Positions 32,430 to 41,417 of a stretch of DNA of 64,000 nucleotides are shown here, piece by piece. Source of the DNA: Chloroflexota bacterium (GTDB taxonomy: Bacteria > Chloroflexota > Anaerolineae > 4572-78 > J111); NCBI GenBank assembly GCA_016860845.1, contig BOKF01000004.1, forward strand, positions 186,001 through 250,000. The letters run 5' to 3'. The number at the start of each line of letters is the position of its first letter. Within the stretch, counting starts at the first letter, position 1. Below the pieces are notes generated by a model that was given only the letters and a program-made list of their open reading frames with translations, was not told where the DNA came from and searched no databases. The position numbers and the translations under genes were made by a program.

Positions 32430-34829
32430 ATGGGCGTTATCCGTTACAAAATTTGGCGTGATTTGTGGGAAAATAAAGGCCGCACCTGGCGGGTGGTAGC
32501 CATCATTGCCATTGGCGCGTTTGCGGTCGGCGCGGTTTTGGGCGGCAAAGCCTTTATCCGCCAGGATGTGACCCGCACCTGGCAGGCCTCTAACCCGGCC
32601 ACCATTGGCCTGGAGGTCGATCCTGCCGTTGACGATACCGTGGTTGCCTCGCTGGAGAACTTCCGGGAGGTCGAGATAGTCGAGGGCTGGTTCCAGGATA
32701 AAACGGTGCGCTGGCGGCGCACCCCTGAAGAACCCTGGCAGCCGGCCACTCTAGTCGCCCTGGAAGACTATGAGGAGCAGACCATCCGGCAGGTGACCCT
32801 GGACAGCGGCGCCTGGCCCCGGCGCAAGTTGATGGGGGTGCAGCGCGGGCGCGGCCTGGTGGCCGGCGATCAGCTTGAACTGAAAATTGATAACCAGGTC
32901 TATCCGGTGGCGTTGAATGGGGTGCTCTACAATGCGGCTCACCCTTCACCCTCGATGTTACCCGACCCCATGTTCTTCACCACCCGCGAGCGCTTCAGCC
33001 AGCTTACCGGCGAGACCGGCTCCAGCCTCATCCTGGCCACCATCCCCCATTACAGCGACGCCGCCGTCAAGGCCGCTGCCGACCTGCTCCAGTACGAGCT
33101 GGAAAAGCAGGATATTGAAGTCAGTCCGGCCATCTCCGCGCCGGGCGGCTTTAAAACCCGTACCGGCCGGCCCGACCAGTTTACCAACCAGGATGCCCTG
33201 GACAGCATCTTTTTAATTTTGACGGTCATGGCCGCCGCCACCCTCATTTTGGGCCTGTTTCTGGTCTACAATACCATCAACGCCGTCATTGCGCAGCAGG
33301 TCAACCAGATTGGCATGATGAAGGCGATCGGGGCCAGGTTCGGCCAGATTCTGGTCATTTATCTCAGCCTGATCCTGGTCTATGCGGGGTTAGCTTTGGC
33401 GCTGGCCGTGCCCCTGGGCGCGTTGGGCGCGCACGGCCTGCGGGTGATGATGGTCCAGCGGGTGGGCATGCTCCCTGGCCTCTTTGCGATTTCAGCAACG
33501 GTGGTGGCTGTCCAGGCAGGGGTGGCCCTGCTCGCCCCATTGTTGGTGTCCCTTCTACCCATCTACCTGGGCGCACGCATCACCGTGCGCGAGGCCATCA
33601 CCACTTATGGCCTGGCCGCTGCCTCCAGTTGGCTGGATCGGCTGCTGGTTAAACTGGATTTTATCCCCCGCTTGGCCTCGCTGACCCTCAGCAACACCTT
33701 TCGCAATAAAAAGCGGGTGCTCTTTACCCAGCTCACCCTGATCGGAGCCGGAGTGATGTTTATGATGGTTCTGAACACACGGGCCACCATGACCCACACC
33801 TTTGGCGAAGCCCTCCTCTCGATCTTTCAGGCCAACGTGCTGCTCGATCTGGAAGAGGAGGCGCGGATCAAGCCGATTGAGACGCTGACCCGCAGCCATC
33901 CCGAAGTGAGCGCGGTCGAAGTCTATGGCACAGCTAAAGGGACGGCCCGGCCCCAGGGCCAGCCGGAGTCGAATGACGATAGCAAAGTCAACCTGCGCGG
34001 CCTGCCCCTGCCTTCAAAGACCTACGTGCCCCAATTACGGGCCGGGCGCTGGCTGCAAGCCAGCGACGGCTACGCCGTAGTGCTCAACCAGGAAGTGGCC
34101 CAGGCGATGGGGGTAGAGGTGGGCGACTGGATTACGATTGACATTCCCACCCAACGGGAGTCGGGCTGGCAGGTGGTCGGCCTGCTCTTTGAGCCGGTGG
34201 ACCAGGAGGTAGCCATCGTCCGGCGTGAGGTGCTGCTGCGTGAGATCCGGGCAGTCGGTCGAGGCCAATCTATCCGGGTGCAGACGATCAACCAGGATGC
34301 CGCTAGCGAAGCCAGTACCGCCACCGACCTGCGGTTGTTGTATGAGGCTCGTGGCTACGAGGTGGCAGCCAGCAGCCAGGACACTTCGCACCGGCTGGCG
34401 ACGGAACGGACCCAGCGCATGGCCCTGATCTTTGCCATTTTGACAGCGATGGCGGTAATGACGGCGGTGGTCGGGGCCGTGGCCCTCAGTGGTACCCTGG
34501 CCATCAACGTTTTGGAGCGGACCCGAGAGATTGGAGTGATGCGGGCCATTGGGGCCTCAAGTTGGGTGGTGGCCGGCCAGTTTATCGGCGAGGGGCTGAT
34601 CCTGGGCTGGCTGAGCTGGCTGTTGGCCATTCCGCTCAGTCTTCCGGCCGGCCGGTTGTTGAGTTTGGCCTTGACTCGAACGCTGTACATCGAGCTGGTG
34701 TATCAATTTTCGGCCTGGGGGGTCTGGTATTGGCTCGGCATCATTACGGTCCTGGCGGTTGTCGCCAGTTGGTTCCCGGCGCAAAAGGCCGCCCAGACCA
34801 GCGTCCGCGAGAGCCTGGCTTACGTCTAA
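32430..34829 (+). CDS. FtsX/MacB-type ABC transporter permease
   Basis: A 799-residue permease with two FtsX halves. An N-terminal helix (VAIIAIGAFAVGAVLGG) is followed by a large extracytoplasmic domain, three helices (residues ~265-380), another helix near 430, a second extracytoplasmic domain and three final helices (IFAILTAMAVMTAVVGAVAL onwards). EIGVMRAIGASSWVV and QIGMMKAIGARFGQI are typical FtsX motifs. Such proteins export lipoproteins, peptides or lipids, or act as mechanical transducers. No ATPase gene is adjacent. A LuxR-type gene follows in the same operon. Confidence 0.85.
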   Translation: MGVIRYKIWRDLWENKGRTWRVVAIIAIGAFAVGAVLGGKAFIRQDVTRTWQASNPATIGLEVDPAVDDTVVASLENFREVEIVEGWFQDKTVRWRRTPEEPWQPATLVALEDYEEQTIRQVTLDSGAWPRRKLMGVQRGRGLVAGDQLELKIDNQVYPVALNGVLYNAAHPSPSMLPDPMFFTTRERFSQLTGETGSSLILATIPHYSDAAVKAAADLLQYELEKQDIEVSPAISAPGGFKTRTGRPDQFTNQDALDSIFLILTVMAAATLILGLFLVYNTINAVIAQQVNQIGMMKAIGARFGQILVIYLSLILVYAGLALALAVPLGALGAHGLRVMMVQRVGMLPGLFAISATVVAVQAGVALLAPLLVSLLPIYLGARITVREAITTYGLAAASSWLDRLLVKLDFIPRLASLTLSNTFRNKKRVLFTQLTLIGAGVMFMMVLNTRATMTHTFGEALLSIFQANVLLDLEEEARIKPIETLTRSHPEVSAVEVYGTAKGTARPQGQPESNDDSKVNLRGLPLPSKTYVPQLRAGRWLQASDGYAVVLNQEVAQAMGVEVGDWITIDIPTQRESGWQVVGLLFEPVDQEVAIVRREVLLREIRAVGRGQSIRVQTINQDAASEASTATDLRLLYEARGYEVAASSQDTSHRLATERTQRMALIFAILTAMAVMTAVVGAVALSGTLAINVLERTREIGVMRAIGASSWVVAGQFIGEGLILGWLSWLLAIPLSLPAGRLLSLALTRTLYIELVYQFSAWGVWYWLGIITVLAVVASWFPAQKAAQTSVRESLAYV

Positions 34830-34843
34830 CACGGAGGTTATCC

Positions 34844-35131
34844 ATGTCAAAACTCATCGAGGCGGCGCCTACAGCCATCAACGGAACAGCCCTCTACCCC
34901 AGCCCAACTGTTGAACCCTTAAGCGAGCGCGAGCGAGAGGTTTTGCACTGGCTCGCTTCCGGGGTATCGAACCGGGAAATCGGCCGGCAGTTATTTATCA
35001 CCGAGAGCACGGTCAAGCGGCACGTCTACCACATCTTTGGTAAGTTGAACGTGCGCAACCGTACCCAGGCCGTCCTGCGAGCGTTAAAGCTAGGGATAAA
35101 TCCAGGCCGTTTAATCGCCGATAGCCAGTAA
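34844..35131 (+). CDS. Stand-alone LuxR-type helix-turn-helix protein
   Basis: A 95-residue regulator containing only a LuxR/GerE DNA-binding domain (LSEREREVLHWLASGVSNREIGRQLFITESTVKRHVYHIFGKLNVRNRTQAVLRA) with a 25-residue leader and no receiver. Such short proteins, related to GerE, bind DNA as dimers without phosphorylation. It starts 15 bases after the permease stop, with ACGGAGG as ribosome site, and probably controls its own operon. Confidence 0.85.
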   Translation: MSKLIEAAPTAINGTALYPSPTVEPLSEREREVLHWLASGVSNREIGRQLFITESTVKRHVYHIFGKLNVRNRTQAVLRALKLGINPGRLIADSQ

Positions 35132-35245
35132 TGGAACGAAACAAATATGCTCAAATCGTAGCCAGGCCGGGTTGTTTTTCCTGCCTGCTTGACGTTCATC
35201 AACGGGCAATTTTATATCAACGTTAACTTCAAAGGAGAAAATCTT

Positions 35246-35686
35246 ATGACTCACCAAGTTGCCGCTCCAGCCAAAGCTAATATGACCACAAATGATTGGG
35301 TGAAATTGGGCCTTATCACCACCGCTGCCAGCATCATAGCTGTGTTGGTGGTGCAAGCCCTGGCCCTGGCCATCTGGCCGGAGATTGCCCTCTTTGCCCC
35401 TCTGGATAGCTACGTTCGCTCGGCAATTTTTACGCTGGTTCCAGTGGTAGGCGCTACGGCTCTGTTAGCTTGGCTGGTGGATCGCCGGGCGCGGCCTATC
35501 CAAACCTTTATCACGATTTCCGTAGTAGTGCTGATCGTCAGCATCATCCCGGATTACCTTTTACCCGTGCCCCATAAAACGCTGCTGGCCAGCAGTGTCG
35601 CTGCTTTTTTGCACGTAGTAGCGGCAGTAGTAACGGTATGGCTGCTGGTCACCGGTTTTCAACGGCGAGCGGGCCAGGGTCAATAG
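35246..35686 (+). CDS. DUF6069-like four-helix membrane protein
   Basis: 146 residues with four membrane helices (LITTAASIIAVLVVQALALAIW, SAIFTLVPVVGATALLAWLV, FITISVVVLIVSIIPDYLLP, AAFLHVVAAVVTVWLLVTGF), resembling the DUF6069 family of unknown function. ATG 35246 is set by AAAGGAGAAAATCTT. The next gene (PIG-L deacetylase) begins three bases after its stop. Confidence 0.65.
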   Translation: MTHQVAAPAKANMTTNDWVKLGLITTAASIIAVLVVQALALAIWPEIALFAPLDSYVRSAIFTLVPVVGATALLAWLVDRRARPIQTFITISVVVLIVSIIPDYLLPVPHKTLLASSVAAFLHVVAAVVTVWLLVTGFQRRAGQGQ

Positions 35687-35688
35687 AG

Positions 35689-36483
35689 GTGAGCCAAGAT
35701 TCCAGCCTCTTAGCCGTCTTGGCTCACCCGGACGACGAGACCTTCCGCTGTGGCGGCACATTAGCCCTGCTGGCCCGGCGGGGCGTGCGCGTTTGGCTGC
35801 TGTGCGCTACGCGGGGTGAGGCTGGCTCGTGCGGCAATCCACCCTTGTGCCAGCCGGACGGACTGGGACAGGTCCGCGAGGCTGAGTTACGCTGCGCCTG
35901 CGCCGCCTTGGGCATCGAGCCGCCCCGCTTTCTGGGGTATCGGGATGGGACTCTGTCCCAGGTAGATGAGAACCAGGCTGTGGCGCAAATCGTGCGGGCC
36001 GTGCGAGAGCTACGCCCCCAGACGCTGCTCACCTGGCCGGCCGATGGCCTCTCCGGCCACCCAGACCACATAGCTGTCAGTCAATGGACAGGTGAGGCTT
36101 TCCGGCGAGCAGCCGACCCGGCGGCCTACCCTGAACACCAGGCCGAGGGGTGGTTGCCCTACGCGGTAACCTGGCTGTATCATCTCGTTATTCCGCGCAG
36201 TTTGGTCGAGGTGCTAGAAATACCTCACCTGCACCCTGTACCCGACGAGGTGGTGTCCTTGCAGGTGGATGTATCGGCGGTGTGGGAAGCGAAGCTGGCC
36301 GCCATCCACTGCCACTGCACGCAGATGAGCAGCTCCCCGATTCTGGCTGCGCCGGAGGCAAAGCAGCGCCTGTTTCTGGGAATGGAATATTTCTGCTTGG
36401 CTATGACCCGCCTGGTTCCTGCGGTTGATTGTGCTGAGCAGGGGGATGAGAAGTCTGGCCCCTCACAATATAGCCGTGGGTAA
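35689..36483 (+). CDS. PIG-L/LmbE-type N-deacetylase
   Basis: A 264-residue Zn-dependent deacetylase of the PIG-L family, which removes acetyl groups from N-acetylglucosamine conjugates such as mycothiol, bacillithiol or glycolipid precursors. The metal site AHPDDE (LAVLAHPDDETFRCGGTLALL) and the later His of SGHPDHIAVS are present. The start is probably GTG 35689, just after the preceding stop. Without biosynthetic neighbours the substrate is open. The last ~25 residues have no match in the core fold. Confidence 0.82.
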   Translation: MSQDSSLLAVLAHPDDETFRCGGTLALLARRGVRVWLLCATRGEAGSCGNPPLCQPDGLGQVREAELRCACAALGIEPPRFLGYRDGTLSQVDENQAVAQIVRAVRELRPQTLLTWPADGLSGHPDHIAVSQWTGEAFRRAADPAAYPEHQAEGWLPYAVTWLYHLVIPRSLVEVLEIPHLHPVPDEVVSLQVDVSAVWEAKLAAIHCHCTQMSSSPILAAPEAKQRLFLGMEYFCLAMTRLVPAVDCAEQGDEKSGPSQYSRG

Positions 36484-36506
36484 GTCGAACTGAAAGGAGC
36501 AGCAGC

Positions 36507-37028
36507 ATGCTTTGGACAACTTTAGGGAGTGCTTTGTTTATTTTCGTTTTACGCCTGGCCGATGTGTCCCTGGGGACACTGCGGACGATGATGATTATGC
36601 GCGGCATGCGCTATCGGGCGGCGCTGCTGGGTTTTGTGGAAGTGACTATTTGGGTGGTGGCGATTAGCCAGGTGCTCGGTCACCTGGACACGATTTGGAA
36701 CGTGATCGGTTACAGTAGCGGATTTGCCGCCGGCATCTTGTCGGGGATGTGGTTGGAGAACAAGCTGGCCTTGGGTTATCTGGATATCCGCATTGTCTCG
36801 CTGACCAAGGGGCAGGAGATAGTGCAAAAAGTGCGCCAGGCGGGCTATGGCGCGACCCAGGTGCAGGCCGAAGGACGGTCCGGCCCGGTTTATTTGATTG
36901 ACATTGTGGCGCCTCGAAAACAAGTTGCCGCTATCCTTCAATTGGCCCGAGAGGTTGATGCCACCTCCTTTGTCACCGTTGACGAAGCGCGGCAGGTGAT
37001 CGGTGGCTATCAGCGGTTGGGCAAGTAG
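36507..37028 (+). CDS. UPF0316 family (DUF5698/DUF2179) membrane protein
   Basis: A 173-residue protein with three N-terminal membrane helices (LFIFVLRLADVSLGTLRTMMIMRG onwards; then FVEVTIWVVAISQVL and GFAAGILSGMWLE), forming DUF5698, and a cytoplasmic DUF2179 domain (TKGQEIVQKVRQAGYGATQVQAEGRSGPVYLIDIVAPRKQV). The family occurs widely in Firmicutes and Chloroflexota without a proven role. The ribosome site AAAGGAG precedes ATG 36507. A palindrome copy follows 33 bases after its stop. Confidence 0.85.
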   Translation: MLWTTLGSALFIFVLRLADVSLGTLRTMMIMRGMRYRAALLGFVEVTIWVVAISQVLGHLDTIWNVIGYSSGFAAGILSGMWLENKLALGYLDIRIVSLTKGQEIVQKVRQAGYGATQVQAEGRSGPVYLIDIVAPRKQVAAILQLAREVDATSFVTVDEARQVIGGYQRLGK

Positions 37029-37060
37029 CCATAAGTTTTGACTGAAACCCAGGGGTCATA

Positions 37061-37078
37061 ATCCGACAAAAGTCGAAG
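37061..37078 (+). repeat. Dispersed palindrome ATCCGACAAAAGTCGAAG, copy 5
   Basis: Located 33 bases after the UPF0316 gene and followed by a hairpin CTTCTGC-N6-GCAGAAG (37097-37116) upstream of the Zn-peptidase gene. Confidence 0.7.
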
Positions 37079-37208
37079 CAAAGAACTCTGCTTGTCTTCT
37101 GCCTATAAGCAGAAGTTTGACCATCAAGAGGAAGCAAATTTGGTCAGAAGCCCGAGTAAGGGCGAAAGATCGAATCGGGTGTTTGAATAAGAGGGTGAGA
37201 GTGAAGCT

Positions 37209-37901
37209 ATGGCCTTTAACCCGTTGTATCTGCTGCTGATTTTGCCGGCGCTCCTGGGCTTTTACACCCAACAACAGGTCAGGGTGATTTACAAAAAGTA
37301 TGGGGCCAACCCGAATCGCCGGGGAGTGAGTGGCCTGGAAGCGGCCCAATACCTGTTGGCTCAGCATCATTTGACCGGCGTCCGCCTTGAGGGAACGCCG
37401 GGCTATCTGACCGACCACTACGATCCCCAGTCCAAAATACTGCGCCTGTCCGAAGGGATTGCCAATGACCGCTCGGTGACGTCGCTGGGTGTTGTTGCCC
37501 ACGAGGTGGGGCATGCGATGCAGGATGCCGAGGGCTATGGCTTTATGCGCGTGCGCACCTTCCTGGCTCACCGGGTCGGCCAAATGACCCAATGGAGTTC
37601 GCTGATCTTTATTGGGGGCATGCTGTTTGGCAGCCCCAGCCTGATGGTCCTGGGCGGGGTAATGCTGGCCGGCCTGGTTCTCTTTGCCCTGATGAGCTTA
37701 CCCGTGGAACGCAACGCTAGCGACCGGGCGTTGGCGTCGCTCCGGCAGACGGGGCTGGCAGAGGCCGGGGAACTCGAGGGAGCGCGTCAGGCCTTGCAGG
37801 CCGCAGCCTGCACTTATCTGGCCGCGCTGGGCCAACGCCTGGGCAGCTTCCTCTTTTTTGTGATCGTGGTGACGGCAGCGCTCGGCGTATGGCAGCGGTA
37901 A
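37209..37901 (+). CDS. YugP-type membrane zinc metallopeptidase
   Basis: A 230-residue membrane protein of the Zn_peptidase_2 family. The catalytic VVAHEVGHAMQDAEG contains HExxH. RRGVSGLEAAQYLLAQHHLTGV and DHYDPQSKILRLSEGI are conserved family segments. Helices follow at residues ~120-165 and at the C-terminus (LGSFLFFVIVVTAALGVW). VERNASDRALASL supplies further family residues. The substrate is unknown. The gene stands alone, preceded by a palindrome copy. Confidence 0.85.
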   Translation: MAFNPLYLLLILPALLGFYTQQQVRVIYKKYGANPNRRGVSGLEAAQYLLAQHHLTGVRLEGTPGYLTDHYDPQSKILRLSEGIANDRSVTSLGVVAHEVGHAMQDAEGYGFMRVRTFLAHRVGQMTQWSSLIFIGGMLFGSPSLMVLGGVMLAGLVLFALMSLPVERNASDRALASLRQTGLAEAGELEGARQALQAAACTYLAALGQRLGSFLFFVIVVTAALGVWQR

Positions 37902-38023
37902 TCCAGACCTGAATCCAGCCCGATCTGAGCATTGGCAGGCCAAGATGGCGCAGACCATCTGCTGCAAATTGTAGCAACAGGGGTTAGCCTGGCTAAAGGC
38001 GTGGGTGAAAGGAGCACTTTTAG

Positions 38024-39280
38024 ATGGAGGGAATTGGGAGTATTCTCATCGACTTGTTCCTTATCTTCTCTCTGGCAAAGGTAGCGGGCCGGCTATTGAC
38101 GGCCATCGGCCAGCCAGCTATCGTCGGTGAGGTGTTGGCCGGGATATTGATTGGCCCGTATGCCCTGGGCTGGGTTGGTACGCCCGATGACGCGCTCATT
38201 CACTGGTTCGGCGGCGACCCAAAGGCGGCTGAGCAAGCGGTCTCTCTTGTTCTGGATACCATCGCCGAGTTAGGGGTGATCATCCTTCTTTTCTTCGTGG
38301 GCTTGGAGACAAGCGTACGGGAGCTGTTGGCGGTCAGAGGTCGGGCTACCCTGGTTGGCATCTTGGGGATCATCTTCCCCTTCGCTCTCGGCTTTGCCTT
38401 TATGGAGATGACCGGGCGGAGTAATATAGAGTCGGCCTTTGTGGCCACCACGATGATCGCCACCAGTGTGGGTATTACTGCCCGCGTCCTGGGCGAAATT
38501 GGCGCCCTGGGCAGCCGCGAGGCCCGGATCATTCTGGGAGCCGCCGTGATCGACGATATCCTGGGGCTGTTGGTCCTGGCCGTGGTGAGTGGCCTTGACG
38601 GTGGTGAATTGAATCCCCTGGAACTGGGCCTGACCGCGCTGGAGGCGGTAGTCTTTGTGCTTTTTGCTGCCCTCGTGGGCACCCGGGTCATCCGACGCTA
38701 CAGCCTCAAGCTGGAGCAGGTGCCGGTGCGCCACGCCCCCTTACTGTTCGCGCTCATCCTGATGCTGGGCTTTTCTGCCCTGGCCGGGCTCATTGGCCTG
38801 GCGGCGATCATCGGCGCTTTTCTGGCCGGCCTGATGCTGGCCGAGGCGAAGGAGAAGTTCCAGTTGGAGCGGCAAGTCCAGCCTATCTACGAGTTCCTGG
38901 TGCCTTTCTTTTTCGTAGTTACCGGCGCCAAGGTGGATGTGGCGGCCTTCACAGACATGCAAGTATTGACGATAGCTGTGGGGGTAACCATCCTGGCGAT
39001 CCTGGGCAAATTCATCGGCGGCAGCCTGGCATCTCTCGGCCTCCCGGCCCGCTCAGCCGCCATTATTGGCGTAGGGATGGTGCCGCGGGGGGAGGTTGGG
39101 CTGGTGGTGGCCAGCCTGGGCATCAGCAAGGGGATTATTTCCGGTGACACGTTCTCAGTGGTTGTCTTCATGGTCCTGGCTACAACCATCCTGGCGCCCC
39201 TCATCCTGGTGCGACTCTACGATGGCTATCGCTACAGTGCTGAAGCATCGCCGATGATCAACCACAAACCCGAACATTGA
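38024..39280 (+). CDS. CPA2-family cation:proton antiporter
   Basis: A 418-residue antiporter with 12-13 membrane helices, related to KefB/GerN/NapA. Typical features are GQPAIVGEVLAGILIGPYALGW, the paired acidic residues in AAVIDDILGLLVLAVVSG (ion-binding DD) and GMVPRGEVGLVVASLGISKG. It lacks the TrkA-N/TrkA-C domains of Kef proteins. It exchanges Na+ or K+ for H+. Regulation by c-di-AMP made by CdaA in this window is possible but only inferred. Confidence 0.87.
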   Translation: MEGIGSILIDLFLIFSLAKVAGRLLTAIGQPAIVGEVLAGILIGPYALGWVGTPDDALIHWFGGDPKAAEQAVSLVLDTIAELGVIILLFFVGLETSVRELLAVRGRATLVGILGIIFPFALGFAFMEMTGRSNIESAFVATTMIATSVGITARVLGEIGALGSREARIILGAAVIDDILGLLVLAVVSGLDGGELNPLELGLTALEAVVFVLFAALVGTRVIRRYSLKLEQVPVRHAPLLFALILMLGFSALAGLIGLAAIIGAFLAGLMLAEAKEKFQLERQVQPIYEFLVPFFFVVTGAKVDVAAFTDMQVLTIAVGVTILAILGKFIGGSLASLGLPARSAAIIGVGMVPRGEVGLVVASLGISKGIISGDTFSVVVFMVLATTILAPLILVRLYDGYRYSAEASPMINHKPEH

Positions 39281-39312
39281 GAAACTCTACATTTTTTAAG
39301 GAGAGGTAAGAA

Positions 39313-41373
39313 TTGAACACCTGGACAGCGATGGAAGGTTTCCCCTTCCCCTTGGGTGTAACCTGGATAGAACAGGAACAAGCCTACAATTTTGCTTTAT
39401 ATTCCAAACACGCCGAAAGCGTTACCCTACTGCTATACCGGGAGAACGATATCGTCAACCCGGTCTTCACTTACCCCTTTGATTACCTGAAAAACAAATC
39501 GGGCCGGATCTGGCATTGCCGCATTCCCCAGGCCACCATGAGCGGGGCCAGCTACTATGCCTATGTCATCACCGGGCCTGAGCCGCAAGGCCGCTTCGAG
39601 TGGCACAGTTTCGATCCAGATAAGCTCCTGCTGGACCCATACGCGAAGGCGGTCTTTTTTCCGTCCACCTTTGACCGGCAGGCCGCCATGCGGCCCGGCT
39701 CCAACGCCAGCCAGGCCCCCCTGGGCCTGATCGGCGCGGACGAACCTGCGTTCGACTGGGGCGGCGACCGGCGCCCTCACCACGAAGCGGAGACAATCAT
39801 TTACGAACTGCACGTCAAGGGGTTTACGAATAACCCCACTTCCGGGGTCAGCCCAGATAAGCGGGGGACGTATGCCGGCCTGATCGAGAAGATCCCGTAC
39901 TTGAAAGAGTTAGGCGTCACCGCGGTGGAACTGATGCCCGTCTTTCAATACGATCCCCAGGAAGGGAACTACTGGGGCTATATGCCCCTTAACTTTTTTG
40001 CGCCGCATCATGCCTATGCCAGCAGGCGAACCGCCGGGGCGCAGCTCCACGAATTCCGGGCGATGGTCAAGACCCTGCACGCGGCCGACATCGAGGTCAT
40101 CCTCGATGTCGTCTACAACCACACCGCCGAGGGCAACCACACCGGCCCGCTCTACAGCTTCAAAGGGATTGACAACAGCACCTATTACCTGATGTCCGAC
40201 CGACCGGAGGCGCCTTATCAGAATTTTGCCGGGACCGGCAATACTCTTAACTGTGCCAACCGGTACGTGCGGAAGATGATCCTGGACAGCCTGCGCTATT
40301 GGGTCAAGGAGATGCACGTGGATGGCTTTCGCTTCGATCTGGCCTCCCTCTTCACCCGCAACCCGGATGGCTCGCTCAACTGGGACGATCCATTGGTGCT
40401 CGGCGATATTAGTTCGGATCCCGATATGATGTACATCCGGCTGATCGCCGAGCCCTGGGATGCGGCGGGGGCCTACCACCTGGGAAAGAGCTTCCCTGGC
40501 ATCCTGTGGTATCAGTGGAATGGCCGGTTTCGGGATGATCTGCGTCGTTTTGTCAGGGGTGAGCCGGGCATGGTAGCCGCCCTGATGGTCCGCCTTTATG
40601 GCAGCGATGATCTGTTCCCGGACGAGCGGCGGCACGCTTACCATGCCTACCAGAGCATCAATTACCTCACGGCCCATGATGGCTTGACCCTGTATGACCT
40701 GGTGGCGTACAACCAGAAGCGGAACTGGGCCAATGGCCACCACAACAGCGATGGCCCCGATGAGAATTACAGTTGGAATTGCGGCTGGGAGGGCGATGAG
40801 GATATCCCGGCCGAGGTCGTGCAACTGCGCCAGCGGCAGATGAAGAATTTCTGTTGCCTGCTGTTCCTGGCAAACGGGACGCCGATGTTCCGCGCGGGCG
40901 ACGAATTCGGACAGACCCAGGGCGGGAACAACAATCCGTACAACCAGGACAACGCCACGAGCTGGTTCGATTGGGAGCGGCTTCGAGCTAACCAGGGCCT
41001 CTTTCGCTTCTTCCAGAGGATGATCGCCTTCCGCAAGGCGCACCCGTCGTTGAGCCGGAGCCGATTCTGGCGGGAGGATGTCCGTTGGTACGGCGTCGGC
41101 CCGACGGTAGATATGTCCTACCATTCTCACAGCCTGGCTTTCTGTTTGCGGGGCGCCTCGCAGCAGGACAACGACATCTATGTGATGATTAACGCTTACT
41201 CAGAAGACTTACCCTTCACTATCCAGGAAGGCCAGGCCGGGCAATGGCGGCGGGTCATTGACACCAGCCTGGACAGCCCGGATGACTTTTGCGAACCCGG
41301 CGCCGAAGTCCCTCTGACCTCCCTGACCTATGGGGTGAAGGCTCGCTCCACGGTGGTGTTCATCAGGCGGTAG
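39313..41373 (+). CDS. glgX: Glycogen debranching enzyme (isoamylase type)
   Basis: A 686-residue GH13 enzyme that hydrolyses alpha-1,6 branches of glycogen. An N-terminal CBM48 domain ([33 protein letters not shown]) precedes the barrel. Catalytic residues are D near 342 ([10 protein letters not shown]), E near 380 (RLIAEPWD) and D near 456 ([11 protein letters not shown]). The start is TTG 39313, supported by AAGGAGAGG five bases upstream; the next in-frame ATG, 18 bases later, lacks such a site. It is followed by glycogen phosphorylase, giving a two-gene glycogen-use operon. Confidence 0.92.
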   Translation: MNTWTAMEGFPFPLGVTWIEQEQAYNFALYSKHAESVTLLLYRENDIVNPVFTYPFDYLKNKSGRIWHCRIPQATMSGASYYAYVITGPEPQGRFEWHSFDPDKLLLDPYAKAVFFPSTFDRQAAMRPGSNASQAPLGLIGADEPAFDWGGDRRPHHEAETIIYELHVKGFTNNPTSGVSPDKRGTYAGLIEKIPYLKELGVTAVELMPVFQYDPQEGNYWGYMPLNFFAPHHAYASRRTAGAQLHEFRAMVKTLHAADIEVILDVVYNHTAEGNHTGPLYSFKGIDNSTYYLMSDRPEAPYQNFAGTGNTLNCANRYVRKMILDSLRYWVKEMHVDGFRFDLASLFTRNPDGSLNWDDPLVLGDISSDPDMMYIRLIAEPWDAAGAYHLGKSFPGILWYQWNGRFRDDLRRFVRGEPGMVAALMVRLYGSDDLFPDERRHAYHAYQSINYLTAHDGLTLYDLVAYNQKRNWANGHHNSDGPDENYSWNCGWEGDEDIPAEVVQLRQRQMKNFCCLLFLANGTPMFRAGDEFGQTQGGNNNPYNQDNATSWFDWERLRANQGLFRFFQRMIAFRKAHPSLSRSRFWREDVRWYGVGPTVDMSYHSHSLAFCLRGASQQDNDIYVMINAYSEDLPFTIQEGQAGQWRRVIDTSLDSPDDFCEPGAEVPLTSLTYGVKARSTVVFIRR

Positions 41374-41417
41374 AGGTTTCCCATAACAAAAAAGTGAAAG
41401 GTAAAGGAGACAAACCC

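Noticed and set aside
39910..41130. 406-codon minus-strand frame opposite glgX
   Set aside because: GlgX is unambiguous on the other strand; the antisense frame has no domain.
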